From the NCBI GenBank assembly GCA_911728455.2, contig OU452236.1, forward strand, positions 14,061,838 to 14,125,837: a stretch of DNA of 64,000 nucleotides, given 5' to 3'. The position numbers were made by a program, and so were the translations under genes. Of this stretch, positions 21,001-36,000 are shown piece after piece (the first letter of the stretch is position 1; the number at the start of each line of letters is the position of its first letter). Below the pieces are notes generated by a model that searched no databases, was not told the DNA's origin, and saw nothing but the letters and a program-made list of their open reading frames with translations. Source of the DNA: Marthasterias glacialis (lineage: Eukaryota > Echinodermata > Asteroidea > Forcipulatida > Asteriidae).

Positions 21001-24000
21001 ATTCGGCTGCAGTGGTTACTCCAGCTGTAGTAGTTACTTGTACAGTTGTTGGCTCAGCTGCAGTTGTATCCACACTGGTGGTCACGCCGGCAGAAGTTGT
21101 TTCAACAGTAGTTGTAGCTTTATCTATAGTCGTGACTCCAGCAAGAGTTGTTGTTTCGGTAGTTGTTGCCTCAGCTGAAGTTGTCTCCGCACCAGTGGTA
21201 ACACCTGCAGTAGTTGTGTCAACAGCTGACGTTGATTCGGCTGCAGTAGTTACTCCAGCTGTAGTGGTTACTTCTATAGTTGTTGGCTCAGCTGCAGTTG
21301 TATCCACACTGGTGGTCACGCCGGCAGAAGTTGTTTCAACAGTAGTTGTAGCTTCATCTACAGTCGTAACTCCAGCAGGAGTTGTTGTTTCGGTAGTTGT
21401 TGCCTGAGCTGAAGTTGTCTCTGCAGCAGTAGTAACAACTAAAGTAGTTGTGTCAACAGGTGATGTTGATTCGGCTGCATTGGTTACTCCAGCCGTAGTG
21501 GTTACTTCTACAGTTGTTGGCTCAGCTGCAGTTGTATCCACACTGGTGGTCACGCCGGCAGAAGCTGTTTCAACAGTAGTTGTAGCTTTATCTATAGTTG
21601 TGACTCCAGCAGGAGTTGTTGTTTCGGTAGTTGTTGCCTGAGGTGAAGTTGTCTCCGGACCAGTGGTAACACCTGCAGTAGTTGTGTCAACAGCTGACGT
21701 TGATTCGGCTGCAGTAGTTATTCCAGCTGTAGTGGTTACTTCTACAGTTGTTGGCTCAGCTGCAGTTGTATCCACACTGGTGGTCACACCGGCAGAAGTT
21801 GTTTCAACAATAGTTGTAGCTTTATCTACAGTCGTAACTCCAGCAGGAGTTTTTGTTTGGGTAGTTGTTGCCTGAGGTGAAGTTGTCTCCGCAGCAGTAG
21901 TAACAACTAAAGTAGTTGTGTCAACAGCTGATGTTGATTCGGCTGCATTGGTTACTCCAGCCGTAGTGGTTACTTCTACAGTTGTTGGCTCAGCTGCAGT
22001 TGTATCCACACTGGTGGTCACGCCGGCAGAAGTTGTTTCAACAGTAGTTGTAGCTTTATCTATGGTCGTGACTCCAGCAGGAGTTGTTGTTTCGGTAATT
22101 GTTGCCTGAGGTGAAGTTGTCTCCGCACCAGTTGTAACACCTGCAGTAGTTGTGTCAACAGCTGACGTTGATTCGGCTGCAGTAGTTATTCCAGCTGTAG
22201 TGGTTACTTCTACAGTTCTTGGCTCAGCTGCAGTTGTATCCACACTGGTGGTCATACCGGCAGAAGTTGTTTCAACAGTAGTTGTAGCTTTATCTACAGT
22301 CGTGACTCCAGCAGGAGTTGTTGTTTCGGTAGTTGTTGCCTGAGCTGAAGTTGTCTCCACACCAGTGGTAACAACTAAAGGAGTTGTGTCAATAGCTGAT
22401 GTTGATTCGGCTGCAGTGCTTACTTCAGCTGTAGTGGTTTCTTCTACAGTTGTACGCTCAGCTGCAGTTGTATCCACACTGGTCGTCACACCTGCAGAAG
22501 TTGTTTCGACAGTAGTTGTAGTTTTATCTATAGTCGTAACCCCAACAGGAGTTGTTGTTTCGGTAGTTGTTGCCTCAGCTGAAGTTGTCTCCGCAGCAGT
22601 AGTGACAACTAAAGTAGTTGTGTCAACAGCTGATGTTGATTCGGCTGCAGTGGTTACTCCAGCTGTAGTGGTTACTTCTACAGTTGTTGGCTCAGCTGCA
22701 GTTGTATCCACACTGGTGGTCACGCGGGCAGAAGTTGTTTCAACAGTAGTTGTAGCTTTATTTATAGTCGTGACTCCAGCAAGAGTTGTTGTTTCGGTAG
22801 TTGTTGCCTGAGCTGAAGTTGATTCCGCACCAGTGGTAACACCTGCAGTAATTGTGTCAACAGCTGACGTTGATTCGGCTGCAGTAGTTACTCCAGCTGT
22901 TGTGGTTACTTCTACAGTTGTTAGCTCAGCTGCAGTTGTATCCACACTGGTGGTCACGCCGGCAGAAGTTTTTTCAATGGTAGTTGTAGCTTTATCTACA
23001 GTCGTCACTACAGCAGGAGTTGTTGTTTCGGTAGTTGTTGCCTGAGCTGAAGTTGTCTCCACACCAGTGGTAACAACTAAAGTAGTTGTGTCAATAGCTG
23101 ATGTTGATTCGGCTGCATTGCTTACTTCAGCTGTAGTGGTTACTTCTACAGTTGTTGGCTCCGCTGCAGTTGTGTCCACACTGGTGGTCACACCGGCAGA
23201 AGTTGTTTCAATGGTAGTTGTAGCTTTATCTACAGTCGTAACTCCAGCAGGAGTTGTTTCGGTAGTTGTTGCCTGAGCTGAAGTTGCCTCTGCACCAGTG
23301 GTAACACCCTCAGTAGTTGTGTCAAAAGCTGATGTTGATTCGGCTGCAGTGCTTACTCCAGCTGTTGCGGTTACTTTTACAGTTGTACGCTCAGCTGCAG
23401 TTGTATCCACACTGGTGGTCACACCTGCAGAAGTTGTTTCAACAGTAGTTGTAGTTTTATCTATAGTCGTAACCCCAGCAGGAGTTGTTGTTTCGGTAGT
23501 TGTTGCCTCAGGTGAAGTTGTCTCCGCAGCAGTAGTGACAACTAAAGTAGTTGTGTCAACAGCTGATGTTGATTCGGCTGCAGTGGTTACTCCAGCTGTA
23601 GTAGTTACTTCTACAGTTGTTGGCTGAGCTGCAGTTGTATCCACACTGGTGGTCACGCGGGCAGAAGTTGTTTCAACAGTAGTTGTAGCTTTATCTATAG
23701 TTGTGACTCCAGCAAGAGTTGTTGTTCCGGTAGTTGTTGCCTGAGCTGAAGTTGATTCCGCACCAGTGGTAACACCCTCAGTAGTTGTGTCAAAAGCTGA
23801 TGTTGATTCGGCTGCAGTGCTTACTCCAGCTGTTGAGGTTACTTTTACAGTTGTACGCTCAGCTGCAGTTGTATCCACACTGGTGGTCACGCCGGCAGAA
23901 GTTGTTTCAACAGTAGTTGTAGCTTCATCTACAGTCGTAACTCCAGCAGAAGTTGTTGTTTGGGTAGTTGTTGCCCTAATTGAAGTTGTCTCCGCTGCAG

Positions 24001-27000
24001 TAGTAACAACTAAAGTAGTTGTGTCAAGAGCTGATGTTGATTCGGCTGCAGTGGTTACTCCAGCTGTAGTGGTTACTTCTACAGTTGTTGGCTCAGCTGC
24101 AGTTGAATCCACACTGGTGGTCATGCCGGCAGAAGTTGTTTTAAAAGTAGTTGTAGCTTTATCTACAGTCGTTACTCCAGCAGGAGTTGTTGTTTCGGTA
24201 GTTGTTGCCTGAGCTGAAGTTGTCTCAGCAGCAGTAGTAACAACTAAAGTAGTTGTGTCAACAGCTGATGTTGATTCGGCTGCAGTGCTTACTTCAGCTG
24301 CTGTGGTTACTTCTACAGTTGTTGGCTCAGCTGCAGTTGTATCCACACTGGTGGTCACAGCGGCAGAAGTTGTTTCAACAGTAGTTGTATCTTTATCTAC
24401 AGTCGTTCCTCGAGCAGTAGTTGTTGTTTCGGTAGTTGTTGTCTGATCTGAAGTTGTCTCCGCACCAGTGGTAACACCTACAGTAGTTGTGTCAAAAGCT
24501 GATGTTGATTCGGCTGCAGTGCTTACTCCAGCTGTTGTGGTTACTTCTACAGTTGTTGGCTCAGCTACAGTTGTATCCACACTGGTGGTCACACCGGCAG
24601 AAGTTGTTTCAACGGTAGTTGTAGCTTGATTTACAGTCGTTACTCCAGCAGGAGTTGTTGTTTCGGTAGTTGTTGCCTGAGCTGAAGTTGTCTCCGCAGC
24701 AGTAGTGACAACTAAAGTAGTTGTGTCAACAGCTGACGTTGATTCGGCTGCAGTAGTTATTCCAGCTGTAGTGGTTACTTCTACAGTTGTTGGCTCAGCT
24801 GCAGTTGTATCCACACTGGTGGTCACACCGGCAGAAGTTGTTTCAACAATAGTTGTAGCTTTATCTACAGTCGTAACTCCAGCAGGAGTTGTTGTTTGGG
24901 TAGTTGTTGCCTCAGCTGAAGTTGTCTCCGCAGCAGTAGTAACAACTAAAGTAGTTGTGTCAACAGCTGATGTTGATTCGGCTGCATTGGTTACTCCAGC
25001 CGTAGTGGTTACTTCTACAGTTGTTGGCTCAGCTGCAGTTGTATCCACACTGGTGGTCACGCCGGCAGAAGTTGTTTCAACAGTAGTTGTAGCTTTATCT
25101 ATGGTCGTGACTCCAGCAGGAGTTGTTGTTTCGGTAATTGTTGCCTGAGGTGAAGTTGTCTCCGCACCAGTGGTAACACCTGCAGTAGTTGTGTCAACAG
25201 CTGACGTTGATTCGGCTGCAGTAGTTATTCCAGCTGTAGTGGTTACTTCTACAGTTCTTGGCTCAGCTGCAGTTGTATCCACACTGGTGGTCATACCGGC
25301 AGAAGTTGTTTCAACAGTAGTTGTAGCTTTATCTACAGTCGTGACTCCAGCAGGAGTTGTTGTTTCGGTAGTTGTTGCCTGAGCTGAAGTTGTCTCCACA
25401 CCAGTGGTAACAACTAAAGGAGTTGTGTCAATAGCTGATGTTGATTCGGCTGCAGTGCTTACTTCAGCTGTAGTGGTTTCTTCTACAGTTGTACGCTCAG
25501 CTGCAGTTGTATCCACACTGGTCGTCACACCGGCAGAAGTTGTTTCGACAGTAGTTGTAGTTTTATCTATAGTCGTAACCCCAGCAGGAGTTGTTGTTTC
25601 GGTAGTTGTTGCCTCAGCTGAAGTTGTCTCCGCAGCAGTAGTGACAACTAAAGTAGTTGTGTCAACAGCTGATGTTGATTCGGCTGCAGTGGTTACTCCA
25701 GCTGTAGTGGTTACTTCTACAGTTGTTGGCTCAGCTGCAGTTGTATCCACACTGGTGGTCACGCGGGCAGAAGTTGTTTCAACAGTAGTTGTAGCTTTAT
25801 TTATAGTCGTGACTCCAGCAAGAGTTGTTGTTTCGGTAGTTGTTGCCTGAGCTGAAGTTGATTCCGCACCAGTGGTAACACCTGCAGTAATTGTGTCAAC
25901 AGCTGACGTTGATTCAGCTGCAGTAGTTACTCCAGCTGTTGTGGTTACTTCTACAGTTGTTAGCTCAGCTGCAGTTGTATCCACACTGGTGGTCACGCCG
26001 GCAGAAGTTTTTTCAATGGTAGTTGTAGCTTTATCTACAGTCGTCACTACAGCAGGAGTTGTTGTTTCGGTAGTTGTTGCCTGAGCTGAAGTTGTCTCCA
26101 CACCAGTGGTAACAACTAAAGTAGTTGTGTCAATAGCTGATGTTGATTCGGCTGCATTGCTTACTTCAGCTGTAGTGGTTACTTCTACAGTTCTTGGCTC
26201 AGCTGCAGTTGTATCCACACTGGTGGTCATACCGGCAGAAGTTGTTTCAACAGTAGTTGTAGCTTTATCTACAGTCGTGACTCCAGCAGGAGTTGTTGTT
26301 TCGGTAGTTGTTGCCTGAGCTGAAGTTGTCTCCACACCAGTGGTAACAACTAAAGGAGTTGTGTCAATAGCTGATGTTGATTCGGCTGCAGTGCTTACTT
26401 CAGCTGTAGTGGTTTCCTCTACAGTTGTACGCTCAGCTGCAGTTGTATCCACACTGGTCGTCACACCTGCAGAAGTTGTTTCGACAGTAGTTGTAGTTTT
26501 ATCTATAGTCGTAACCCCAGCAGGAGTTGTTGTTTCGGTAGTTGTTGCCTCAGCTGAAGTTGTCTCCGCAGCAGTAGTGACAACTAAAGTAGTTGTGTCA
26601 ACAGCTGATGTTGATTCGGCTGCAGTGGTTACTCCAGCTGTAGTGGTTACTTCTACAGTTGTTGGCTCAGCTGCAGTTGTATCCACACTGGTGGTCACGC
26701 GGGCAGAAGTTGTTTCAACAGTAGTTGTAGCTTTATTTATAGTCGTGACTCCAGCAAGAGTTGTTGTTTCGGTAGTTGTTGCCTGAGCTGAAGTTGATTC
26801 CGCACCAGTGGTAACACCTGCAGTAATTGTGTCAACAGCTGACGTTGATTCGGCTGCAGTAGTTACTCCAGCTGTTGTGGTTACTTCTACAGTTGTTAGC
26901 TCAGCTGCAGTTGTATCCACACTGGTGGTCACGCCGGCAGAAGTTTTTTCAATGGTAGTTGTAGCTTTATCTACAGTCGTCACTACAGCAGGAGTTGTTG

Positions 27001-30000
27001 TTTCGGTAGTTGTTGCCTGAGCTGAAGTTGTCTCCACACCAGTGGTAACAACTAAAGTAGTTGTGTCAATAGCTGATGTTGATTCGGCTGCAATGCTTAC
27101 TTCAGCTGTAGTGGTTACTTCTACAGTTGTTGGCTCCGCTGCAGTTGTGTCCACACTGGTGGTCACACCGGCAGAAGTTGTTTCAATGGTAGTTGTAGCT
27201 TTATCTACAGTCGTAACTCCAGCAGGAGTTGTTTCGGTAGTTGTTGCCTGAGCTGAAGTTGCCTCTGCACCAGTTGTAACACCCTCAGTAGTTGTGTCAA
27301 AAGCTGATGTTGATTCGGCTGCAGTGCTTACTCCAGCTGTTGCGGTTACTTTTACAGTTGTACGCTCAGCTGCAGTTGTATCCACACTGGTGGTCACACC
27401 TGCAGAAGTTGTTTCAACAGTAGTTGTAGTTTTATCTATAGTCGTAACCCCAGCAGGAGTTGTTGTTTCGGTAGTTGTTGCCTCAGGTGAAGTTGTGTCC
27501 GCAGCAGTAGTGACAACTAAAGTAGTTGTGTCAACAGCTGATGTTGATTCGGCTGCAGTGGTTACTCCAGCTGTAGTAGTTACTTCTACAGTTGTTGGCT
27601 GAGCTGCAGTTGTATCCACACTGGTGGTCACGCGGGCAGAAGTTGTTTCAACAGTAGTTGTAGCTTTATCTATAGTTGTGACTCCAGCAAGAGTTGTTGT
27701 TCCGGTAGTTGTTGCCTGAGCTGAAGTTGATTCCGCACCAGTGGTAACACCTGCAGTAGTTGTGTCAACAGCTGACGTTGATTCGGCTGCAGTAGTTACT
27801 CCAGCTGTTGTGGTTACTTCTACAGTTGTTGGCTCAGCTGCAGTTGTATCCACACTGGTGGTCACGCCGGCAGAAGTTGTTTCAACAGTAGTTGTAGCTT
27901 CATCTACAGTCGTAACTCCAGCAGAAGTTGTTGTTTGGGTAGTTGTTGCCCTAGCTGAAGTTGTCTCCGCTGCAGTAGTAACAACTAAAGTAGTTGTGTC
28001 AAGAGCTGATGTTGATTCGGCTGCAGTGGTTACTCCAGCTGTAGTGGTTACTTCTACAGTTGTTGGCTCAGCTGCAGTTGAATCCACACTGGTGGTCATG
28101 CCGGCAGAAGTTGTTTTAAAAGTAGTTGTAGCTTTATCTACAGTCGTTACTCCAGCAGGAGTTGTTGTTTCGGTAGTTGTTGCCTGAGCTGAAGTTGTCT
28201 CAGCAGCAGTAGTAACAACTAAAGTAGTTGTGTCAACAGCTGATGTTGATTCGGCTGCAGTGCTTACTTCAGCTGCTGTGGTTACTTCTACAGTTGTTGG
28301 TTCAGCTGCAGTTGTATCCACACTGGTGGTCACAGCGGCAGAAGTTGTTTCAACAGTAGTTGTATCTTTATCTACAGTCGTTCCTCGAGCAGTAGTTGTT
28401 GTTTCGGTAGTTGTTGCCTGATCTGAAGTTGTCTCCGCACCAGTGGTAACACCTACAGTAGTTGTGTCAAAAGCTGATGTTGATTCGGCTGCAGTGCTTA
28501 CTCCAGCTGTTGTGGTTACTTCTACAGTTGTTGGCTCAGCTACAGTTGTATCCACACTGGTGGTCACACCGGCAGAAGTTGTTTCAACGGTAGTTGTAGC
28601 TTGATTTACAGTCGTTACTCCAGCAGGAGTTGTTGTTTCGGTAGTTGTTGCCTGAGCTGAAGTTGTCTCCGCAGCAGTAGTGACAACTAAAGTAGTTGTG
28701 TCAACAGCTGACGTTGATTCGGCTGCAGTAGTTATTCCAGCTGTAGTGGTTACTTCTACAGTTGTTGGCTCAGCTGCAGTTGTATCCACACTGGTGGTCA
28801 CACCGTCAGAAGTTGTTTCAACAATAGTTGTAGCTTTATCTACAGTCGTAACTCCAGCAGGAGTTGTTGTTTGGGTAGTTGTTGCCTCAGCTGAAGTTGT
28901 CTCCGCAGCAGTAGTAACAACTAAAGTAGTTGTGTCAACAGCTGATGTTGATTCGGCTGCATTGGTTACTCCAGCCGTAGTGGTTACTTCTACAGTTGTT
29001 GGCTCAGCTGCAGTTGTATCCACACTGGTGGTCACGCCGGCAGAAGTTGTTTCAACAGTAGTTGTATCTTTATCTACAGTCGTTCCTCGAGCAGTAGTTG
29101 TTGTTTCGGTAGTTGTTGCCTGATCTGAAGTTGTCTCCGCACCAGTGGTAACACCTACAGTAGTTGTGTCAAAAGCTGATGTTGATTCGGCTGCAGTGCT
29201 TACTCCAGCTGTAGTGGTTACTTTTACAGTTGTTGGCTCCGCTGCAGTTGTATCCACACTGGTGGTCACACTTGCAGAAGTTGTTTCAACAGTAGTTGTA
29301 GTTTTATCTACAGTCGTAACTCCAGCAGGAGTTGTTGTTTGGGTAGTTGTTGCCTCAGCTGAAGTTGTCTCCGCAGCAGTAGTAACAACTAAAGTAGTTG
29401 TGTCAACAGCTGATGTTGATTCGGCTGCATTGGTTACTCCAGCCGTAGTGGTTACTTCTACAGTTGTTGGCTCAGCTGCAGTTGTATCCACACTGGTGGT
29501 CACGCCGGCAGAAGTTGTTTCAACAGTAGTTGTAGCTTTATCTATGGTCGTGACTCCAGCAGGAGTTGTTGTTTCGGTAATTGTTGCCTGAGGTGAAGTT
29601 GTCTCCGCACCAGTGGTAACACCTGCAGTAGTTGTGTCAACAGCTGACGTTGATTCGGCTGCAGTAGTTATTCCAGCTGTAGTGGTTACTTCTACAGTTC
29701 TTGGCTCAGCTGCAGTTGTATCCACACTGGTGGTCATACCGGCAGAAGTTGTTTCAACAGTAGTTGTAGCTTTATCTACAGTCGTGACTCCAGCAGGAGT
29801 TGTTGTTTCGGTAGTTGTTGCATGAGCTGAAGTTGTCTCCACACCAGTGGTAACAACTAAAGGAGTTGTGTCAATAGCTGATGTTGATTCGGCTGCAGTG
29901 CTTACTTCAGCTGTAGTGGTTACTTCTACAGTTGTTGGCTCAGCTGCAGTTGTATCCACACTGGTGGTCACGCGGGCAGAAGTTGTTTCAACAGTAGTTG

Positions 30001-33000
30001 TAGCTTTATTTATAGTCGTGACTCCAGCAAGAGTTGTTGTTTCGGTAGTTGTTGTCTGAGCTGAAGTTGATTCCGCACCAGTGGTAACACCTGCAGTAAT
30101 TGTGTCAACAGCTGACGTTGATTCGGCTGCAGTAGTTACTCCAGCTGTTGTGGTTACTTCTACAGTTGTTAGCTCAGCTGCAGTTGTATCCACACTGGTG
30201 GTCACGCCGGCAGAAGTTTTTTCAATGGTAGTTGTAGCTTTATCTACAGTCGTCACTACAGCAGGAGTTGTTGTTTCGGTAGTTGTTGCCTGAGCTGAAG
30301 TTGTCTCCACACCAGTGGTAACAACTAAAGTAGTTGTGTCAATAGTTGATGTTGATTCGGCTGCATTGCTTACTTCAGCTGTAGTGGTTACTTCTACAGT
30401 TGTTGGCTCCGCTGCAGTTGTGTCCACACTGGTGGTCACACCGGCAGAAGTTGTTTCAATGGTAGTTGTAGCTTTATCTACAGTCGTAACTCCAGCAGGA
30501 GTTGTTTCGGTAGTTGTTGCCTGAGCTGAAGTTGCCTCTGCACCAGTGGTAACACCCTCAGTAGTTGTGTCAAAAGCTGATGTTGATTCGGCTGCAGTGC
30601 TTACTCCAGCTGTTGCGGTTACTTTTACAGTTGTACGCTCAGCTGCAGTTGTATCCGAACTGGTGGTCACACCGGCAGAAGTTGTTTCAACAGTAGTTGT
30701 AGTTTTATCTATAGTCGTAACCCCAGCAGGAGTTGTTGTTTCGGTAGTTGTTGCCTCAGGTGAAGTTGTGTCCGCAGCAGTAGTGACAACTAAAGTAGTT
30801 GTGTCAACAGCTGATGTTGATTCGGCTGCAGTGGTTACTCCAGCTGTAGTAGTTACTTCTACAGTTGTTGGCTGAGCTGCAGTTGTATCCATACTGGTGG
30901 TCACGCGGGCAGAAGTTGTTTCAACAGTAGTTGTAGCTTTATCTATAGTTGTGACTCCAGCAAGAGTTGTTGTTCCGGTAGTTGTTGCCTGAGCTGAAGT
31001 TGATTCCGCACCAGTGGTAACACCTGCAGTAATTGTGTCAACAGCTGACGTTGATTCGGCTGCAGTAGTTACTCCAGCTGTTGTGGTTACTTCTACAGTT
31101 GTTGGCTCAGCTGCAGTTGTATCCACACTGGTGGTCACGCCGGCAGAAGTTGTTTCAACAGTAGTTGTAGCTTCATCTACAGTCGTAACTCCAGCAGAAG
31201 TTGTTGTTTGGGTAGTTGTTGCCCTAGCTGAAGTTGTCCCCGCTGCAGTAGTAACAACTAAAGTAGTTGTGTCAAGAGCTGATGTTGATTCGGCTGCAGT
31301 GGTTACTCCAGCTGTAGTGGTTACTTCTACAGTTGTTGGCTCAGCTGCAGTTGAATCCACACTGGTGGTCATGCCGGCAGAAGTTGTTTTAACAGTAGTT
31401 GTAGCTTTATTTATAGTCGTGACTCCAGCAGGAGATGTTGTTTCGGTAGTTGTTGCCTGAGCTGAAGTTGTCTCAGCAGCAGTAGTAACAACTAAAGTAG
31501 TTGTGTCAACAGCTGATGTTGATTCGGCTGCAGTGCTTACTTCAGCTGCTGTGGTTACTTCTAAAGTTGTTGGTTCAGCTGCAGTTGTATCGACACTGGT
31601 GGTCACAGCGGCAGAAGTTGTTTCAACAGTAGTTGTATCTTTATCTACAGTCGTTCCTCGAGCAGTAGTTGTTGTTTCGGTAGTTGTTGCCTGATCTGAA
31701 GTTGTCTCCGCACCGGTGGTAACACCTACAGTAGTTGTGTCAAAAGCTGATGTTGATTCGGCTGCAGTGCTTACTCCAGCTGTTGTGGTTACTTCTACAG
31801 TTGTTGGCTCAGCTGCAGTTGTATCCACACTGGTGGTCACACCGGCAGAAGTTGTTTCAACGGTAGTTGTAGCTTGATTTACAGTCGTTACTCCAGCAGG
31901 AGTTGTTGTTTCGGTAGTTGTTGCCTGAGCTGAAGTTGTCTCCGCAGCAGTAGTGACAACTAAAGTAGTTGTGTCAACAGCTGACGTTGATTCGGCTGCA
32001 GTAGTTATTCCAGCTGTAGTGGTTACTTCTACAGTTGTTGGCTCAGCTGCAGTTGTATCCACACTGGTGGTCACACCGTCAGAAGTTGTTTCAACAATAG
32101 TTGTAGCTTTATCTACAGTCGTAACTCCAGCAGGAGTTGTTGTTTGGGTAGTTGTTGCCTCAGCTGAAGTTGTCTCCGCAGCAGTAGTAACAACTAAAGT
32201 AGTTGTGTCAACAGCTGATGTTGATTCGGCTGCATTGGTTACTCCAGCCGTAGTGGTTACTTCTACAGTTGTTGGCTCAGCTGCAGTTGTATCCACACTG
32301 GTGGTCACGCCGGCAGAAGTTGTTTCAACAGTAGTTGTATCTTTATCTACAGTTGTTCCTCGAGCAGTAGTTGTTGTTTCGGTAGTTGTTGCCTGATCTG
32401 AAGTTGTCTCCGCACCAGTGGTAACACCTACAGTGGTTGTGTCAAAAGCTGATGTTGATTCGGCTGCAGTGCTTACTCCAGCTGTAGTGGTTACTTTTAC
32501 AGTTGTTGGCTCCGCTGCAGTTGTATCCACACTGGTGGTCACACTTGCAGAAGTTGTTTCAACAGTAGTTGTAGTTTTATCTACAGTCGTAACTCCAGCA
32601 GGAGTTGTTGTTTGGGTAGTTGTTGCCTCAGCTGAAGTTGTCTCCGCAGCAGTAGTAACAACTAAAGTAGTTGTGTCAACAGCTGATGTTGATTCGGCTG
32701 CATTGGTTACTCCAGCCGTAGTGGTTACTTCTACAGTTGTTGGCTCAGCTGCAGTTGTATCCACACTGGTGGTCACGCCGGCAGAAGTTGTTTCAACAGT
32801 AGTTGTAGCTTTATCTATGGTCGTGACTCCAGCAGGAGTTGTTGTTTCGGTAATTGTTGCCTGAGGTGAAGTTGTCTCCGCACCAGTGGTAACACCTGCA
32901 GTAGTTGTGTCAACAGCTGACGTTGATTCGGCTGCAGTGCTTACTTCAGCTGTAGTGGTTACTTCTACAGTTGTACGCTCAGCTGCAGTTGTATCCACAC

Positions 33001-36000
33001 TGGTCGTCACACCTGCAGAAGTTGTTTCAACAGTAGTTGTAGTTTTATCTACAGTCGTAACCCCAGCAGGAGTTGTTGTTTCGGTAGTTGTTGCCTGATC
33101 TGAAGTTGTCTGTGCACCAGTGGTAATACCTGCAGTAGTTGTGTCAACGGCTGACGTTGATTTGCCTGCAGTGCTTACTCCAGCTGTTATGGTTACTTCT
33201 ACAGTTGTTGGCTCAGCTGCAGTTGTATCCACACTGGTGGTCACGCCGGCAGAAGTTGTTTCAACAGTAGTTGTAGCTTTATCTACAGTCGTAACTCCAG
33301 CAGGAGTTGTTGTTTCGGTAGTTGTTGCCTCAGCTGAAGTTGTCTCCGCAGCAGTGGTAACAACTAAAGTAGTTGTGTCAACAGCTGATGTTGATTCGGC
33401 TGCAGTGGTTACTCCAGCTGTAGTGGTTACTTCTACAGTTGTTGGATCAGCTGCAGTTGAATTCACACTGGTGGTCACGCCGGCAGAAGTTGTTTCAACA
33501 GTAGTTGTAGCTTTATCTATAGTCGTGACTCCAGCAGGAGTTGTTGTTTCGGTAGTTGTTGCCTCAGCTGAAGTTGCCTCCGTACCAGTGGTAACAACTG
33601 CAGTAGTTGTGTCAACAGCTGATGTTGATTCGGCTTTAGTGGTTACTCCAGCTGTAGTGGTTACTTCTACAGTTGTTGGCTCAGCTGCAGTGGTATCAAC
33701 ACTGTTTGTCACACCGGCAGAGGTTGTTTCAACAGTAGTTGAATCTTTATCTACAGTCGTTGGTCCAGCAGTAGTTGTTATTTCAGTAGTTGTTGCCTGA
33801 GCTGAAGTTGTATCCACACCAGGGTTAACAAGTAAAGAACTTGTGTCAACAGCTGATGTTGATTCGGCTGCAGTGGGTACTCCAGCTGTAGTGGTTACTT
33901 TTACAGTTGTTGGCGCAGCTGCAGTTGTATCCACACTGGTGGTCACACCGGCAGAAGTTGTTTCAATGGTAGTTGTAGCTTTATCTACAGTCGTAACTCC
34001 GGCGGGAGTTGTTGTTTCGGTAGATGTTGCCTGAGCTGAAGTTGTCTTCGCACCAGTAGTAACTACTAAAGTAGTTGTGTCAACAGCTGGTGTTGATTCG
34101 ACTGCAGTACTTACTTGAGCTGCTGTTGTTACTTCTACAGTTGTTGGCTCAGCTGCAGTTGTATCCACACTGGTGGTCATACCAGCAGAAGTTGTTTCAA
34201 TGGTAGTTGTAGCTTCATCTCCATTCGTAACTCCAGCAGTAGTTGTTGTTTCAGTAGTTGTTGCCTGAGCTGAAGTTGTTTCCGTACCAGTGGTAACAAC
34301 TAAAGTAGTTGTGTCAACAGCTGATGTTGATTCGGCTGCAGCAGTTACTCCAGCTGTAGTGGTTACTTGTACAGTTGTTGGCTCAGCTGCAGTTGTATCC
34401 ACACTGGTGGTCAAACCAGCAGAAGTAGTTTCAACGGTAGTTGTAGCTTCATCTACAGTCGTTACTCCAGCATGAGTTTTTGATCCGGTAGTTGTTGCCT
34501 CAGCTGAAGTTGTCTCCGTACCAGTGGTAATACCTGCAGTAGTTGTGTCAACAGCTGACGTTGATTCGGCTGCAGTGCTTACTTCAGCTGCTTTGGTTAC
34601 TTCTACAGTTGTTTGCTCAGCTGCAGTTGTATCCACACTGGTGGTCACACCGGCAGAAAGTGTTTTAGCTGTAGTTGTAGTTTTATCTACAGTCGTAACT
34701 CCAGCAGTAGTTGTTGTTTCAGTAGTTGTTGCCTCAGCTGAAGTTGTCTCCGCACCAGTGGTAACACCTGCAGTAGTTGTGTCAACAGCTGATGTTGATT
34801 CGGCTGCAGTAGTTACTCCAGCTGTAGTGGTTACTTCTACAGTTGTTGGCTCAGCTGCAGTTGTATCCACACTGGTGGTCACACCGGCAGAAGTCGTTTC
34901 AATGGTAGTTGTAGCTTTATCTAAAGTTGTAACTCCAGCAGGAGTTGTTTCAGTAGTTTTTGCCTCAGCTGTAGTTGCCTCCGCACCAGTGGTAACACCT
35001 GGAGTAGTTGTGTCAACAGCTGATGTTGATTCGGCTTTAATGGTTACTCCAGCTGTAGTGGTTACTTCAGCTGTAGTGGTTACTTCTACAGTTGTTGGCT
35101 CAGCTGCAGTGGTATCAACACTGTTTGTCACACCGGCAGAGGTTGTTTCAACAGCAGTTGAATCTTTATCTACAGTCGTTGGTCCAGCAGTAGTTGTTAT
35201 TTCAGTAGTTGTTGCCTCAGCTGAAGTTGTCTCCGTACCAGTGGTAACACCTGCAGTAGTTGTGTCAACAGCTGATGTTGATTCGGCTTTAGTGGTTACT
35301 CCAGCTGTAGTGGTTACTTCTACAGTTGTTGGCTCAGAAGTTGTTTCAATGGTAGTTGTAGCTTTATCTACAGTCGTCACTACAGCAGGAGTTGTTGTTT
35401 CGGTAGTTGTTGCCTGAGCTGAAGTTGTATCCACACCAGGGTTAACAAGTAAAGAAGTTGTGTCAACAGCTGATGTTGATTCGGCTGCAGTGGATACTCC
35501 AGCTGTAGTGGTTACTTTTACAGTTGTTGGCGCAGCTGCAGTTGTATCCACACTGGTGGTCACACCGGCAGAAGTTGTTTCAATGGTAGTTGTAGCTTTA
35601 TCTACAGTCGTAACTCCGGTGGGAGTTGTTGTTTCGGTAGATGTTGCCTGAGCTGAAGTTGTCTCCGCACCAGTAGTAACTACTAAAGTAGTTGTGTCAA
35701 CAGCTGGTGTTGATTCGACTGCAGTACTTACTTGAGCTGCTGTTGTTACTTCTACAGTTGTTGGCTCAGCTGCAGTTGTATCCACACTGGTGGTCATACC
35801 AGCAGAAGTTGTTTCAATGGTAGTTGTAGCTTCATCTCCATTCGTAACTCCAGCAGTAGTTGTTGTTTCAGTAGTTGTTGCCTGAGCTGAAGTTGTTTCC
35901 GTACCAGTGGTAACAACTAAAGTAGTTGTGTCAACAGCTGATGTTGATTCGGCTGCAGCAGTTACTCCAGCTGTAGTGGTTACTTCTACAGTTGTTGGCT

